The position numbers and the translations under genes are program-made. Below, piece by piece: positions 1 to 12,120 of a stretch of DNA of 64,000 nt (the first letter of the stretch is position 1; each line of letters opens with the position of its first letter). The stretch lies in assembly GCA_019096065.1 (NCBI GenBank), contig JAGUCH010000003.1, positions 6,696,001 to 6,760,000 on the forward strand, read 5' to 3'. This DNA comes from Paracyclopina nana. Its lineage: Eukaryota; Arthropoda; Copepoda; Cyclopoida; Cyclopettidae. The notes under the pieces are model-generated. The model had not been told where the DNA came from, ran no database searches, and saw only the letters and a list, made by a program, of their open reading frames with translations.

Positions 1-1354
1 CTACCCGCTTGAAAGCTTTATCTCTCGAGGTCAAAAAGCGTGGGTCATCTCTGCAAGCAAAATCAATTAGAAACTGGCATTACAAGTGACAAAGAGAAAA
101 TGTTACCTAAAAGCTTCTGATACCAAAAGACTGAACCTCCTGAAGAGTGCAAGGAGCTTTTCCACGTACTTCTCCGAGTCTTGCGTGATTTCATCAGCAG
201 ATTCTACCATGTCCGCGATGCCGTTTGCGTATATGTGAGCTTCCAAGTCCGCTAGCATAGGAGCAATGCCCTCATCGGGCACTCTGTCCATCAGCTTGAA
301 CATGAGCTGGAGCTTCTCCGTTTCGTTGGCACGAATCATGTCCGCGCATTCACTAAGAATGGTTTCTTTGTGCAGTGTTACCAAGACGGACACGCAAGAG
401 TCTACGAGATTCTGCACTGAGCTGGAAGTGGCAGCGGTGATTGTGGAGGCAGGGCCGTTGGTAACGACTCCAGGAACCCCGGTCGATGTCTCAAGATACT
501 TAAGAGCTCGTTGCTCTTCTTCTCGGAGCTTAGCTTCGGCCCATTTCATATAACCAAACACCCCCGCGCCGTCGGCCTCATGAGCCAGCTGTTGTGGGGC
601 TTTCACGTTGTAAAACTGTTCGGTGGCTTCAATGTAGGCTCTCTCAAAATTTTCCCTGCAAAAAAGTGCATAGGAGTTTAAAACGAAGGGCTTAGAGAAA
701 TGTTATGAGTCACCTATAGATTTGCAGCCTGTCCATGGGGTTGGAGCACAGATTGACGTACGATTCCCTAACCCCAATGACGAGCTGCGAATCGAATGCT
801 TCGCCATTGCGTTCGTTGTGGACCAATTTCATTGCTGAGCTTTGAAGCCGTTCCTTGATGTTGGAGAAAATGCTTTGGTTCCACGAGTCGAGCATCAGCT
901 TACGCACCACACTTTCATGCTCGTTCTGCTTGGTCTTCTGAATGGATGTAGTTTTGCCTTGCAGAGACGTCTCCAGCTGCCCAAAGGGCATGGGAAGGTA
1001 CGAACACTGCGTGAAAAACTTCCTCCACTCCGCGATGTAAGCCTTGAGTAATGCTTGATCCTCCAGGTGCGAAAGAACACGTTCTTGAGCTTGCTTGATA
1101 AACTCCAAAATGTCCTAAAAAGGGGCTTTACGCAAGTGAGCGAGGAAAACGGCGATGTAAAAGCTTACTTCTCTGAGGGCTTGATACACTTTGGGGGGTC
1201 CCTTCTCGTCCCAGAGACAGACCGAGTGGACGAGCCAGAAAAGATCGTGCCACTCGCCTCTCGTCACCATCTCCTGCCTCAGGAGCTTGAGGATGGTTGG
1301 CCGCATGGACGGCCATTTGTCCTCGAAATATAGCTGGCCTTTATCCTTCAGCAT
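1..1354 (-). CDS. Cul5: Cullin-5, 5' part (cut by window edge)
   Basis: Scaffold of a cullin-RING E3 ubiquitin ligase (CRL5), which joins SOCS-box/Elongin BC substrate adaptors to the Rbx2 RING subunit. Four exons are visible on the minus strand: 1354-1169, 1114-714, 655-107 and 50-1. They join in phase with GT-AG introns. The protein begins MLKDKGQLYFEDKW and contains RPTILKLLRQE, EWRKFFTQC, AMKLVHNER and DSQLVIGVRESYVNLCSNP, all characteristic of the Cul5 N-terminal repeats rather than Cul1-4. The last visible residues, DDPRFLTSRDKAFK, are the next conserved Cul5 block. The cullin-homology and neddylation domains lie off the window. Compared with my memory of vertebrate Cul5, a Gly/Thr/Ser-rich insert (TGVPGVVTNG and following) follows the RALKYLE helix. 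The start ATG at 1354 fits the family N terminus. Identification is strong. Confidence 0.95.
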
Positions 1355-2089
1355 TGTGCATCGTTGGCAGAGGGGAAAAAGTTCTCAGAAGCCACCACTG
1401 TTGTTTGTGCTGTTCTCAGATGACTTTGAGGCTGTGGCGATGGTTCGAGCAAATAGATCGAAGATTTTTCCAATTTTTTATTATGCTTTCCTTTAGGCGG
1501 AATATTTTTTTTCAGCTGTGCAATATCAATTATTTTAATATTTAAAAAAATCGCATTTTTGCTCTTTTCTTCGAAGAAAACAGCGTATTTTCTATTAACG
1601 AATAATAAATACTCTATGTCGATGCCTTAGTTAAATTTTACGTTTCTAACGCTTCACATCAAGGCCGACCGGTAAGCTGTTACGTGTATAATTCATAGTC
1701 AGCCAAAATGTTTCCAAAAATGTCACATTGAGGCTAAGAAGAATCTTGATAAAACCAAAATTACCACCTTTGGTCAACAATAGTCTAACAATTTTGAGGC
1801 ATCAGAATTTCTTTTGTTTTTTCGTTAGATGTTCGCTTCAGCAAGCTTTTTACATCAAATTAAATCCACTCAAAAAACTTATAGAAACCTGTTCATGAGA
1901 ACATATTCCTGACTCTAATTTTAGGCAATAAAGTTCCAATTTGTATTCTCAAAAATCGGGCTCGAGGTGTGAAGTGAAAAGTTTTGCGTACGCTAAACTT
2001 GACAACACGTAGCCCATGTCAGTTATCACACGCAACAAATAAGGAGGTTGCACTAGCTTTTACCCTGAAAGATTTCCATGAACTAAGCA
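1355..2089. promoter_or_regulatory. Divergent intergenic region between Cul5 and membrin
   Basis: This 735-bp AT-rich stretch separates two head-to-head start codons, so it should hold both promoters and 5' leaders. I see no TATA box at a convincing distance and no coding potential. The short frames running into it from about 1191-1545 are antisense shadows of cullin exon 1. Confidence 0.5.
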
Positions 2090-2941
2090 ATGAGCTTGGA
2101 TAGTCTTTACCACGCCACGAACAAGAGGCTTTCCGAAGCGCAGGAAATTCTTGCCTCGTTGGCTTCCAACAAGATCGTGGCGGAGAGCGAAATCATCCAT
2201 CAAAAGCATCGAGAGATATCAGCCAGAATTGAGCACATTTTAAGGTGATACATTAGTCATTTCGTCTTTAAAAAACTTTGAGTAATATCTTTTGTCTCAA
2301 TAGCAATTGTGAGCGATTAGACGTTCTTGTTTCGAAAGAGCCTCCCGCAAGGCGTCACAATTCCAAAATTCGCGTAGATCAGTTGAAATACGATGTGCGG
2401 CATTTACAGTCTTCCTATCATGCAGTCCAAGTGAGTGAAGGAAAAAATTGGCTTAAGAATTTTCTTATTAAGATTTCTTTCTTGCAGGCAAAGCAGCGTG
2501 AAAGAGAGCTGTGGGAGCGTGAGCGGGATGAACTAATGAATACAAAGTTTACTACCAACGCCGATGCTGGTCATGCCTCTTCGGACACGTCCATTCTCAT
2601 TGACAAAGCACTGGAGCACAGTCAAGCACTGCACGTGAGATTTTTGCGATCCATCGGAAGAGTGAGCTTTGCATATTATGCTGCTATTTTTATAGAGATC
2701 AAATCGAGGGGTGGATGATCTACTAAGTCATGGAAGCACTATCTTAGAGTCACTCCGCGATCAAAGGGGCATGATCAAAGGAGTCCGAAAAAAGATGCTT
2801 GATGTGGCATCCATGTTGGGAATGTCCAACACCGTCATGAGACTGATTGAACGGAGATCAGAGGGAGACAAGTACATCCTTTTCGGGGGCATGATTGTCA
2901 CATGCCTGTTTATGTATATCACCATCAAATACTTCACCTGA
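2090..2941 (+). CDS. GOSR2: Membrin / Golgi SNAP receptor complex member 2
   Basis: Qb-SNARE of ER-to-Golgi and intra-Golgi vesicle fusion, anchored in the cis-Golgi membrane. Four exons: 2090-2244, 2304-2430, 2488-2634 and 2696-2941, giving 224 aa (human is 212 as I recall). The core reads SKEPPARRHNSKIRVDQLKYDVRHLQ, split here as SKEPPARRHNS then KIRVDQLKYDVRHLQ. The SNARE helix contains RGVDDLLSHGSTILESLRDQ and LGMSNTVMRLIERR. A C-terminal tail anchor, about residues 203-222 (ILFGGMIVTCLFMYITIKYF), ends the protein. The ATG at 2090 was chosen because the upstream ATG at 2078 runs into a stop almost at once and the family begins close to this point. It lies tail-to-tail with Dicer: its stop is 79 bp from the Dicer stop. 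Confidence 0.95.
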
Positions 2942-2983
2942 GCGTTTTCAAGATAGAATACATTCTTATCCCAGTCGGAATAT

Positions 2984-2989
2984 TTTATT
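2984..2989 (-). terminator. Poly(A) signal of Dicer
   Basis: TTTATT on the plus strand is AATAAA on the minus strand, 32 nt after the Dicer stop at 3021. Cleavage would fall near 2960-2975, inside the 3' UTR of membrin, so the two mature mRNAs should overlap by a few tens of bases. Confidence 0.65.
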
Positions 2990-2997
2990 GCCAGAAT

Positions 2998-3003
2998 AAT
3001 AAA
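2998..3003 (+). terminator. Poly(A) signal of membrin
   Basis: AATAAA lies 57 nt after the membrin stop. Cleavage 10-25 nt downstream would put the transcript end at about 3013-3028, on or past the stop codon of the oppositely oriented Dicer gene. Confidence 0.7.
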
Positions 3004-3020
3004 GGAAACAAAATGCATTA

Positions 3021-6000
3021 TTAAGATATCACGCGTCTTCTCTTCAGCTCATTGATGGCGCATTTGGCAGCCGCATACTTGGCTGCTTTTTTGTTCAATC
3101 CAATTCCCTTGAAATGCATAGCTTCGCTACGATCGAGAGTTTTGTAAATGCATGCAGTCATCTGGACCTTGTCTTTTCTGACAATTGGAGTTCTGAACTC
3201 CACCTTCTCGGGGAATAATTCATACAATTGAGCAACATAGTTTTTAGGACGCTCTTGAATGATGCAAGAAATCTTGTCACTGCCAAACAGCTTCTTTATC
3301 ACATTCCAGGTTAACTCTAAATCGCACCTTGAATCAAGGAAGACAGCTCCTATAATTGACTCGATCACATCTCCCAATGCCTTGGGAACCTCAATTTGCT
3401 CATATTCAGGACAGTCCTCTTCGTTGTTGAGCTCCAGGTTGGCAAGGGTAACTTTAGCAGTGCTTGCCAGGCTGTCAGAAATAACCAAGCGTTCGTCCAC
3501 ATAGCAGTTAATTCTCTTGAACAGCTCCGGGCTTTGCTGGAGCAAGTGCTTGTGAAAGCCGTTGGAAACTGCCACTTCGGCAAGAGTGTTATTGTTGACC
3601 AAGGCCGATCTCAGGTCAGTAATTTCACCAGGGGACAAATCCATTCGTGCACTCACCAGGTGACACGTCATTAAGTAATCAAGGACAGCATCACCCAAGA
3701 ACTCCAGCCGCTCATACGAGTCAGTGATCGTATTGAAATAATATGACGAATGGGTGAGTGCTTGTAAAAGGAAAGATTTTTCCTCGAATACATAGCCAAG
3801 TTGCTCTTGAATTTGACCCACATTGGCCTTGCGCATTAGCAAGTTAAGGCTATCTCGGGTGTCACTATCATAACTTGTGCTGCTGGTTTGTGCCCACCAT
3901 ACACTTGCAGTGGGCATCACTGATTGCAGGGAGGAAAACCAATCATTGCTGCCTTTTGGTACACAAGGGTCAAAGCTAATGATGCTTTCAATTGAGTCCT
4001 CCGGGCAAACTGTTAGCCCAAACCAAGCCAAAAATTTGGCAGCAGCCTCCTGTCCACCCTAGATAAATGATAAGTTGCTAAGCCATATCATAAAAGCACT
4101 AACATATGAAAATACCTTGAGGAGAACAGATCCAATCAAAGCCTCAACCACATCAGCAATAGACTTGTCACTCATAATCCGATGCTCTCTTGGATGCACA
4201 GGACTCCCATCAGGCATCAAATTAAGTGTCAATTTGTGCCGCATCTCGGCCAGAAATGCTGCCTGTCCTTCGAACTCAGGAGAAGTGATCCTGGCGTAAT
4301 CATCCACTGTCATCATTTGGAACAGAGTTACTTTTGACGACTTTTTCTTGGTTATTTCCTGGTCGTCCTCATCCCTTCCCTGGCCTTTGCACATAGATGC
4401 TCGAAATTCTGCATCCCATTGGATGAGCCGCTTCTCCAGATCAGAATCAACGGAAAATCTGGGCGGCAACCAGTTCAGGTGGGAAGCAAACTTGGTAGAA
4501 CTCATCAAAGAGGGAATCTTCTTGGCTAAAGCTCCAAGAAATAGACGCTTATTTCCAATCAATGAAGACCTGTATTGGGTCAAAAATCCCTCGTTCCCTC
4601 TAAGGATGGTCTAAAAATAGCATTATAATTAAGCTCCGCAATCTTACAGCAGAAATGTACTGGTTACCTTATTGGAAAAGAGACCAAGAGTTACGAAGTA
4701 TTTGAGGAACGAGTCGCCAAGAATTTCCAGCTGCTCCATGTTGAAAACCTCACCAGCTCCCTTGTGTGTTACAGCCTCGAGAATGTCCCAAGGCCCAACG
4801 ACTTCGTGAGGGTCCTCAGAGCCAATCAAAAGATTGAAATTGGGGACAGCTTTTGAAGATCCTTGCAGGCTAAAGGTCTTCTCTCCCAAGGAATGCTTTA
4901 GCTCTGCCACAAAATGATGTATTTTCAGGAGTGAAGACACGCGTTCGAGGATGAAAGGCAGCATCTGCATCTCTCTCCACACAGATGCCGGGATTGGGTG
5001 GATCTGCACAAGCTCAGGGATGAACAGCATTTTGGTTTCCAAGAACTTTTCGTAGTCTTTCACGACTTTGGAGTTATTGGCGACTACAGGGGCAAACATG
5101 AAGTGACGCTTGTCGGCATTGCTAATCCTCAGTAGCGGCTGATCGGCATTGGTGATATCACATCCATATTGATCTTTGTAATATTGCATGAAGGTCTGGT
5201 CTGCCTGCTTCGGAAGATGAGACTTGGGGGACATTTCTTTTACTATCCCTTCGACAAAGAAGTTTCCCAAATCCGTCCTATGCTTTGGGATGATGACAGC
5301 ATCTGTGAAATCTTCTTCACGAAAAGTGAAAGTAGCACCACAATCATCCGCCGTGGTCTTCATCAAGGATGCCCATCTTTGAAGGAGTTCGACATCAAGA
5401 ACAGACCGAGACCCCTCATTGGTGAGAGGAACCACAAGCAGGCCATCAGAGTCAATCTGGGGTTTCACAATACTAGTTTCAAAGCCAGTTACTTCTTGAA
5501 GAGCTTTGGTGTGAAAGTCATGAGCCAAATTGCGAATTTCTTGACTAGGCCATACCATTGCACCCTCGAAGTCAATTGAGACCATAACTTTTCCAGAAAT
5601 GGTATAGAGATCGAAAGACGAGCCCATTAAGGAATCGGGAAGCTTTCCGCCAATGACGACGCCCAGCTTCCGTTGCATATCTTGCGGTCTGTAAATTGAG
5701 TAATTTTTGACATCTTGAGCATGATTGGAAGTCTCGGTGAGGATCAGGTTGATTTTGTAAAGCCACCTGTTCGAAGACTTTTCGTCACATTTCAGCTCTT
5801 GAGGAAGGCTCTTTGAGTAATAATTTTTGGACCGTTTGGTGCCGACTCTGGGGACATTTGATTTGCCGCAATCAAGCTCATCCAAGAAGAAGTCCAAGAC
5901 GCGCTTTTTGGGCAAGAGTTGGTCATCGTACAAGCCATCCTTGTGGAGCTGAATGCAAGCTTTCAGCGCAGCTGACCTCTTGGCATTCTTCTTGTTTTGC

Positions 6001-7940
6001 CTTGGGTCACTGATGAATGGAGCCCTATAGGGTGTCAAATGAGGCATGTGAAGGTATGCAATGACATTGCCAGAAGAGGGAAAGTTCAGGCCCGCCATTA
6101 ATTTTTCACGGGGGCTCTCGCTCTTAATTTCCTCATATTCAAAAAAGGGAACAAGTCGAGTGAACCTGTCAGCAGGCAGGGTTTGCACATATTGGCAGAG
6201 CAATGAAATGGCACTCAATCCGGTAATTCTTGGGCTCTTGGTTGGATTGGACGGATCGACATAGTATGGCTCTTCTTTCTCGTCATCTTCCTCATCACCA
6301 CTGTCGGTTTCCAAAAGATTGTGGCACTTGTCAATTTGCATATTTTCAATTTTCTGGTAGTGCTTGTATTCCTCCTGCCACTTTTTGAGGTTGACTCCAG
6401 CCTCGACCATGATGATGTACTTCGAGGGTTTGGCCCTGGCTCTCCCTTTGGATTGCACATAAGAACGAAACTCTTGAATGGGATCAAATCGAATGACCAA
6501 GTTACATTGAGTGATATCAATCCCTTCCTCAAGCACAGATGTTGAAACAAGGCAATTGAGAAATCCACTCCTAAATTCCCTTATCGTGCTATCCATTCTC
6601 AGCTGATCTCTCTGCGATTCCTCCAAGTACAATTTGCTCCCAGGTTCCTTGAATGATTTGCTGCTTGTCCCTCCGACAACGTAAGAAACTCTCAAGTGGC
6701 TCAGGGAAGGCTTTTTTTCCCCGATCCATGTCAATAGAGATGCCAAAGCCGCAGCAATTTGGCGTTCCTGCACAAAAATGATGGCTTTCATAGGAACAGC
6801 ACTGTCTGATCCAGCAGCGCTGAAGTCTTCCAATTTCTGCACAAGAGTCAGAATTTTGTCTGTTGACAAACGGTTGAAAGTGTCAATCTCATCGACTTGC
6901 TGAAATGCATCAATTTTTCTCTTGATGCAATTTTTCAAGTCCGACAAAGTTTGGCATGTCGCGTTGGCCAATTTAGCTTTCAAATCGTTGTCTGCAGTCA
7001 TTAAGAGCTCTTCTCTCACAAACTCTTCAGACAGTTCAACCAATTTGTGACCATGAAAGATGCCTAGATCAGACAAAGCCTTGTCCGTTTGTGCCAATAT
7101 CCTTCCAAACTTTTTGTATAACTTCATGCCATCATCGATGGCAATTTCCTTTTGAATGTCAAGCTGAACTCCGGACTTTGAGAACCTTCCAAGCCAAGTC
7201 ATCTTGACCATGTACAGGAATTTCACTCCGTCTGCTATCACCTTGTTGACATCAGTCAAAGCTGGCGGAGGACTGAATGGCACGATTTCTTCGTGCGGTT
7301 GTGTAGCGTATTTAAGCAACTCAGCCAAATTTTCCGTCGTGATAACTTTAGAATCGAGGACCTCTTCCAGCTTGCTCTTCTCCAAGGCAAACTTTTCCAA
7401 AGAGGTCACCTTTTTCGTGACGATCGATGCAGTCAATCCCAAGACACGAGGCCTTTCATCTTTGGGCAAGGGGTGATAGTGACCATTAAAAATCTGATTG
7501 TACGGGCTGTTGCCCATGCTGTGATGGCATTCATCCACAATCAGCAAGTTGACATTAGTCAAGTTGAAAAAGCTAGTGCAATGATTTAGCGCCAACTTGA
7601 AAACATCGTGGACCATGACGAGGACATGGTACCGTTCAATTTCTCTCCTCCAGGTCCCCACTTCCCAATTGTCGATATTGTCAGCTCCACAAAACGATCT
7701 CACTTTCAGGGGCGTATTATCAGCGATAAATTTCGCCTGCTGGGTGACCAATGGCACGCGATGTACCAAGAACACAGTCTTTTTTCCCTCGTTAAGGATC
7801 TCGTCCATCTTTTCTTTGATGAGCATGGTTGCAATGAACGTCTTGCCAGCTCCTGTGCCAAGGTAGACAATGGCATTCTGATGCAAGGCTTTGTTCAGCA
7901 GCTCAGTTTGATAGTTCCTCGGCAATTTAGTCGTAGGCAT
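3021..7940 (-). CDS. Dcr-2: Dicer-2-like endoribonuclease
   Basis: Cuts long double-stranded RNA into siRNAs for the antiviral and endo-siRNA pathway. Three exons: 7940-4668, 4610-4116 and 4058-3021; 1601 aa. Order of domains: DExD/H helicase with Walker A GTGAGKT and motif II DECHH; helicase C with SVLEEGID and QSKGRARAK; Dicer dimerisation domain; PAZ around residues 880-980; RNase IIIa with MEQLEILGDSF (about 1072) and DKSIADVVEALIG; RNase IIIb with YERLEFLGDAVLDY (about 1372) and PKALGDVIESIIGA; and a C-terminal dsRBD (about 1530-1601). Both RNase III sites keep their acidic catalytic residues. An intact helicase and a length of about 1.6k residues fit Dicer-2; arthropod Dicer-1 is usually over 2000 residues. 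The protein starts almost directly at the helicase, as in other Dicer-2 proteins. The Dcr-1/Dcr-2 assignment is inference; the family is certain. Confidence 0.95.
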
Positions 7941-8617
7941 GCTTTAATATCCCAAATTGATCTTATGCATTAGTCCTAAAAATTGTAGCGCGTAAACTTA
8001 CATGTTTCAAGTCAATTTAGGGTGACCAACGCCCTAGCACCTCCAGCCCCGGAGGTGAAGTCAGGAATGCGCTAGAAACTTGAGGCTAGTCACGGCGCGA
8101 ATAGTGTTACGTCACATTTTCATCAATTTTCGTCGACGACGGAATCTGACCGTTCTTGAAGCAAGTTTCGAAAATAGCCCAAAACCGGATAACTCGCAGC
8201 TTTGAGTAAAAATAATTCGGGTAATGATGCATTATCATCATGATCTATTGAATTTGGTGTAAAATCTTCTAAGTTTGGCACTTACCATTAATAGTATAAC
8301 AAATAATCAGGCTTGATTTATAGCCTCATAGGCGACAAATTCGCCTTACTTTTGTACGCGCGGTGAGCTTATGTTTTGATTTTGGTCAATACCGTCAAAT
8401 CAGTATGTTAACTATGTTTACATTTTTGCTTCACTTCTCTTAATCTTTTACTCTAAGTCTCTGGGCGAAACGTAAACATATCAGTTATCAGGACCATTCC
8501 TGAATTTTTAACTGATGTATTTTTCTACTCTTGCATCTAGACAGCTCAGTCTGGTAGTGCTTGCACACTCTCACATTTTGTCAAAAATCTAAATAAACAC
8601 TGGGAAAGGAAAGAGAA
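7941..8617. promoter_or_regulatory. Bidirectional promoter region, Dicer / mitochondrial AlaRS
   Basis: The two ATGs are 677 bp apart and point away from each other. The region contains TTACGTCA at 8107-8114, a near-perfect CRE/ATF-type bZIP site. It also has a perfect 7-bp hairpin (CACCTCC at 8038-8044, GGAGGTG at 8051-8057) about 100 nt before the Dicer start. No good TATA box is seen for either gene. Function is inferred from position only. Confidence 0.45.
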
Positions 8618-11600
8618 ATGTCTCTCCTCAGTGCCTTGAAGCTTCGAGGAGGCCAAGTTTGGTGTGTCATTGCCAGAAAAAACTCTCATCTGAGCTCAGA
8701 CAAAGTTCGGCAAACATTTCTTGACTTTTTCACCAAGGAAAGCCACCTCGTTGTTCCTTCCGGATCAGTGATTCCTCCAACATTTCGCAATTTTAACTCG
8801 TTGCCATTTGTCAATGCTGGCATGGTGAGATGGCGGCCCATTTTCATGAATGAAATCCAGCCCCCTGAGAGATTCAAGAATGGCATTGCCAACTCGCAAA
8901 AGTGCATACGGGTTGGAGGTAAGGCCTGTGATCTGAACCAAGTTGGACATGATGGATCTCATCATACCTTTTTCGAGATGCTTGGGAATTGGGCTTTCAA
9001 TGGGTCCTATGGCAGAGAACAGGCATGTGGCTTGGCCTGGGAATTATTGACAAAAGTGTACCAGCTACCACTTGATAGATTATTTGTGACTTACTTCGGA
9101 GGCTGTGACAAGTTGGGCTTGCCACCTGATGACAAAGTGAGGGAAATTTGGCTGTCACTAGGTGTAGACCCTAGAAGAATTCTTCCTTTTGGAGCTGAGG
9201 ATAACTTTTGGCAAATGGGCTATGATGGGCCATGTGGGCCCTGCACTGAAATACATTACTCTCACCTTGAAGGATTGGATGCAGCCAATCTGGTCAATTC
9301 CAGTGATGATGTTGTAGAGTTATGGAATTTGGTGTTCATAGAGCAACACAAACATCTCAATGGGACACTAGATCCTCTCTGTCAACACCACGTTGATACT
9401 GGCATGGGACTGGAGAGATTGGTTGCAGTTCTATTGGGCTCAAAATCCAATTATGATTCCAATTTATTTACTCCCCTTTTTGACATGATAGCTCAGCAAA
9501 CCAATTCTAAGCCATATACTGGAAGTTTTGCCAAGTGAGATTCCTCATTGAAATGTCTTTCTGTCTGTTTCAATATATTCTCATTTCAGCAATCCAAATG
9601 ATACTGCATATCGAATGCTCGCTGATCACATACGAATGGTCACAGTTTGTCTGGCAGATGGATTGCTTCCAGATTCATCTCCCAAAATGAGGAGCATACT
9701 TCGTAAGGCACTTCAAATGCTTAAGTATAATGATTTCCCATGATATATTGCAGCTCTGTGTTTTACATCTCATAATTGCAGAGACCATTTCGGTGTGCAT
9801 TCTGCTCATGAATCTGCTGATCTCATGTTTAGCCTCTCTTTGATGGTTATGGAAACGCTGAGGTTTCATTACCCCCTTGAGCATTCTGAAGAGCAAGAGA
9901 ATTTGATACGGTCTGTTCTGGACTTTGAGGCAGACCATTTTAGAAAAGTGGAAGGTCAAATGGCTGAAGCAATGGCCGAACTCATTAAGGTTGTTGTTAC
10001 ACCTTATATTCTAATCTTATGTAAAGTATCCTCCCTTCTTCTGCCTTCGATTTACAGGAACGACCAGACATTGCCAGCAAATTGGATCCATCTGAGGCTA
10101 AAATTTTCCTGGACGTGAGCAAATATTTGTGGAGAAACAAGTCAGGCATTGTGAACAAAGCACTCTCTGGGGATCTAGCCTTCAAAATCTACGACAGCTT
10201 TGGAGTGCAAAAAGAGATGTTGTCAAAGATTTGCAGCCTCAATGCCATTCACTTTAACGAGGCCGATTTCTATGAAAAACTGGAGTCTGTCAAGTCAGCA
10301 TCAAAACTCATGTCTGCAATGGAGGCTGCTTCCAAAAAATGGGGCCAAGCCAATGCAAAGTTTCCACCCACCGATGACTCCTTTAAATGGAGCTACGAGA
10401 AGAAAAGCTCCCATTTCTATAGCTTCCCCCTCCTGACAGCTGAAGTCTTGGATATTGTAGAAATGCAAGATAAAGATTTAAAAGCCATTTTACTGGACAA
10501 GACCTGCTGTTATGCTGAAGCTGGAGGCCAAGCTGGTGATGAAGGAACAATTTCATGTACTGATGGGGTAAAGTATTTCAACATAGTGGACACCCAAAAA
10601 GATCCCGACACGGGGTATGTCTGGCATATTGGAACTTTCGACGAGCATCGCTCACTAGTGCCTGGTAAAAAGGTCAAGGTCCAATTCAAAGTTACGAAGA
10701 AAATTGAGCTGATGCAAAACCACACTGGAACTCATCTTCTCAATTGTGTGCTTCACAAGATGTTCAAGTTCACTCGTCAGAAATCCAGCCTAGTCACTTC
10801 AGATGGCTTCAAATTCGACTTCATTGCTTTGAATGCTAACATTGACAATGAGGTAGTGAGCAAAATTGAGGAAATTGTCAATATGTACGTGAACAAGGCT
10901 GCTCCTGTGGACAGGATTGTCATGCGTAATCCAGAATGGCATTTCGATGGGACAATCAAAGAAATGCTTGCACATGAATTCGAGGGAAAATCAGTGATAA
11001 TGATGCCAGAAGTGACCTATCCGGAGGAGCTGGCTGTCATTAGCCTTCCAGACTCGGTAGAGCCTTGCTGTGGCACCCACGTGCACAACACTGCTGATGT
11101 GCAAGGCTTTGTTATCATGTCAGTCAAAAGTGCACATCCAGGACATAAATCTTTAAGATGCACAACAGGGCAGAGCGCAATCACAGCAAGGCAAAATGGC
11201 CTTGAGTTAATTGGGGAAATCATGGTTTTCAACAACCAAATTGAAATGGCAGAAAAAGATCCCGCCTTATTGCCTGAGATTGAGGCAAAACTTGCATTGC
11301 TCATCAATTTAGCAAGCCGCAAAAAACTACCATACACTGTCAAAACTGAAGTCAGTGGAATCCTGAAGGAGTTGTCTGGCCACGTGGCCAATTTAAAGTC
11401 TATCATGTGTATGCCTCCACCAAGCTTGCAGGATCTGCTGAACACAAAAAATGAATTTGTGGTGCATAAATTCCAGGAAAGTGTCAACATAAAAAAAGTG
11501 CTCAAACTTATGGTACCAGCTAAGAAGCCATGTTTGATTGTGGCTCCATTAGTGAACAACAGCTACAGTGTGGGAGTTTTCATTCCAGAAACTATGGTGA

Positions 11601-11773
11601 CGGCCAACTTTTCTCCATCTCGTTGGATAGACTCATTGCTTGGAAGTGACAGAGTAACGCATCTGAAAAAGTTCCAAAAAATTTATCTGCTGGAGAGATC
11701 CGTTCATATCCAGAATATAGACGAGGCACTGCAGTCAGCTGAAAAATTTGTTAAAACTGTGCGCCTTGCATGA
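8618..11773 (+). CDS. AARS2: Alanyl-tRNA synthetase, mitochondrial
   Basis: Charges tRNA-Ala with alanine and edits mischarged Ser/Gly, by motifs in the mitochondrion. Exons: 8618-9534, 9590-9702, 9784-9989 and 10058-11773; 983 aa, close to the 985 I recall for human AARS2. The class II core contains FRNFNSLPFVNAGMV, SQKCIRVGGKACDLNQVG, HTFFEMLGNW and HHVDTGMGLERL. The editing domain has the zinc ligands HTGTH (about residue 634) and CCGTHVHN (about 750). The short C-terminal domain and the basic leader MSLLSALKLRGGQ favour the mitochondrial over the cytosolic enzyme. The exon 3 acceptor is the second of two AGs (9782-9783); only that choice keeps the frame, giving ILHHFGVHS. No canonical AATAAA follows the stop closely. 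Confidence 0.93.
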
Positions 11774-11961
11774 AATCATGCCAATCGATGTTTGGAAATG
11801 GAATGTTAAGACAATCAATCTTCATTGGTTAAAATTATTATGAAATATTTTGTGGTGCAAAAAAGATTGCTATAGCCTAGATCAAGACATTTAGTTGAGG
11901 CAATTTTCCGCTACGCAAATCGATGGCGCATCGGTAGGGGTGGAAAATGGCTACTTGATAT

Positions 11962-12120
11962 TTACAAAAATGTAACAATACTGTCCTGATGACGAGTCCA
12001 TATAGGGTTTTTCGCTCATGAGTAGTCAAATGAAAGATCACCGAGTGGCTTAGCCATGAGTGATCTGGAATTTTACTATTATATGGATGAGTCATCAGGA
12101 CAGTATTGACACTTTTGTCA
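11962..12120 (+). mobile_element. Palindromic MITE, copy 1
   Basis: The core 11976-12108 has inverted ends CAATACTGTCCTGATGA and its complement, and an inner hairpin GATCACCGAGTGGC-TTA-GCCATGAGTGATC (about 12035-12064). It is bordered by two mini-hairpins, TTACA/TGTAA at 11962-11975 and TGACA/TGTCA at 12107-12120. Part of the right arm is deleted relative to copy 2. It encodes no protein. Confidence 0.7.

Noticed and set aside
11976..12108. Hammerhead-ribozyme-like motifs (CTGATGA at both arms, GAAA just before the inner hairpin)
   Set aside because: CTGATGA is part of the palindrome and pairs with TCATCAG. No stem II of proper shape joins it to GAAA, the base after stem III would be G rather than A/C/T, and no stem I partner exists at the right place.
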